Assembly (NCBI GenBank): GCA_902489855.1 | Contig: CABUBS010000123.1 | Location: forward strand, 1-6,406 | From: an uncultured Collinsella sp. | Lineage (GTDB): Bacteria > Actinomycetota > Coriobacteriia > Coriobacteriales > Coriobacteriaceae | Direction of reading: 5' to 3' | DNA: 6,406 nt | In this document: piece after piece, positions 6,374 to 6,406 of the stretch | How the letters are laid out: each line of letters begins with the position of its first letter | Numbering within the stretch: the stretch's first letter is position 1 | Notes under the pieces: generated by a model | The model's input: only the letters and a program-made list of their open reading frames with translations | The model's database searches: none | What the model was told of the DNA's origin: nothing | Translations under genes and position numbers: made by a program

Positions 6374-6406
6374 CCGCCACAAAGGGGACAAATACCTTTG
6401 TGGCGG
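6374..6406. terminator. Perfect inverted repeat, probable transcription terminator
   Basis: CCGCCACAAAGG (6374-6385) and CCTTTGTGGCGG (6395-6406) are perfect 12-bp complements around a 9-nt loop, GGACAAATA. The repeat starts 5 nt after the aroE-aroK stop and is preceded by AAAA (6370-6373). If Ts follow beyond the window edge, it is a bidirectional rho-independent terminator with a longer stem. The window ends exactly at the right arm, so the T-tract cannot be seen. A dispersed palindromic (REP-like) element is an alternative that would also fit. Confidence 0.6.

Noticed and set aside
1..6406. Search for a novel system (defence genes, phage or mobile genes, CRISPR, RNA genes)
   Set aside because: Every long stretch is accounted for by aromatic amino acid genes, with no gap over 44 nt between them. 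No arrays, transposase motifs or tRNA/rRNA-like segments were seen.

Overview
This window is GC-rich and almost completely coding, with all genes on the + strand. It is the downstream part of an aromatic amino acid (shikimate, Phe and Tyr) biosynthesis operon. Protein motifs look like the Clostridia/Actinobacteria anaerobe type: LDCGESGSTLR in AroA, HFSGRLTAPLC in AroC, an N-terminal chorismate mutase on PheA, and an AroE-AroK fusion. Together with the high G/C at third codon positions, this suggests a gut anaerobe of the Coriobacteriia, possibly Collinsella. That assignment is an inference from style and was not checked by any search.

Layout: 1-372 is the C-terminal end of prephenate dehydrogenase (tyrA, cut by the window start). 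Then follow aroB (3-dehydroquinate synthase, 409-1515), aroA (EPSP synthase, 1509-2828), aroC (chorismate synthase, 2830-3927), pheA (chorismate mutase-prephenate dehydratase with ACT domain, 3972-5117) and a fused aroE-aroK (shikimate dehydrogenase plus shikimate kinase, 5118-6368). A perfect 12-bp inverted repeat at 6374-6406 closes the window and is probably the operon terminator. No gap between genes exceeds 44 nt. Three junctions are overlapping, 1 nt apart or directly adjacent, with the ribosome binding site inside the upstream gene, which suggests translational coupling.

Together the genes supply five of the seven common-pathway steps: DAHP to 3-dehydroquinate (AroB), 3-dehydroshikimate to shikimate to shikimate-3-phosphate (AroE-AroK), then EPSP (AroA) and chorismate (AroC). 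PheA takes chorismate to prephenate and phenylpyruvate; TyrA takes prephenate to 4-hydroxyphenylpyruvate. DAHP synthase and 3-dehydroquinate dehydratase, a tryptophan branch and an aminotransferase are not in the window. I see no mobile element, CRISPR array, RNA gene or novel defence-like system. The points most worth a second look are the AroE-AroK fusion, the divergent active-site motifs of AroA, AroC and AroE, the pheA leader gap and the terminal inverted repeat.
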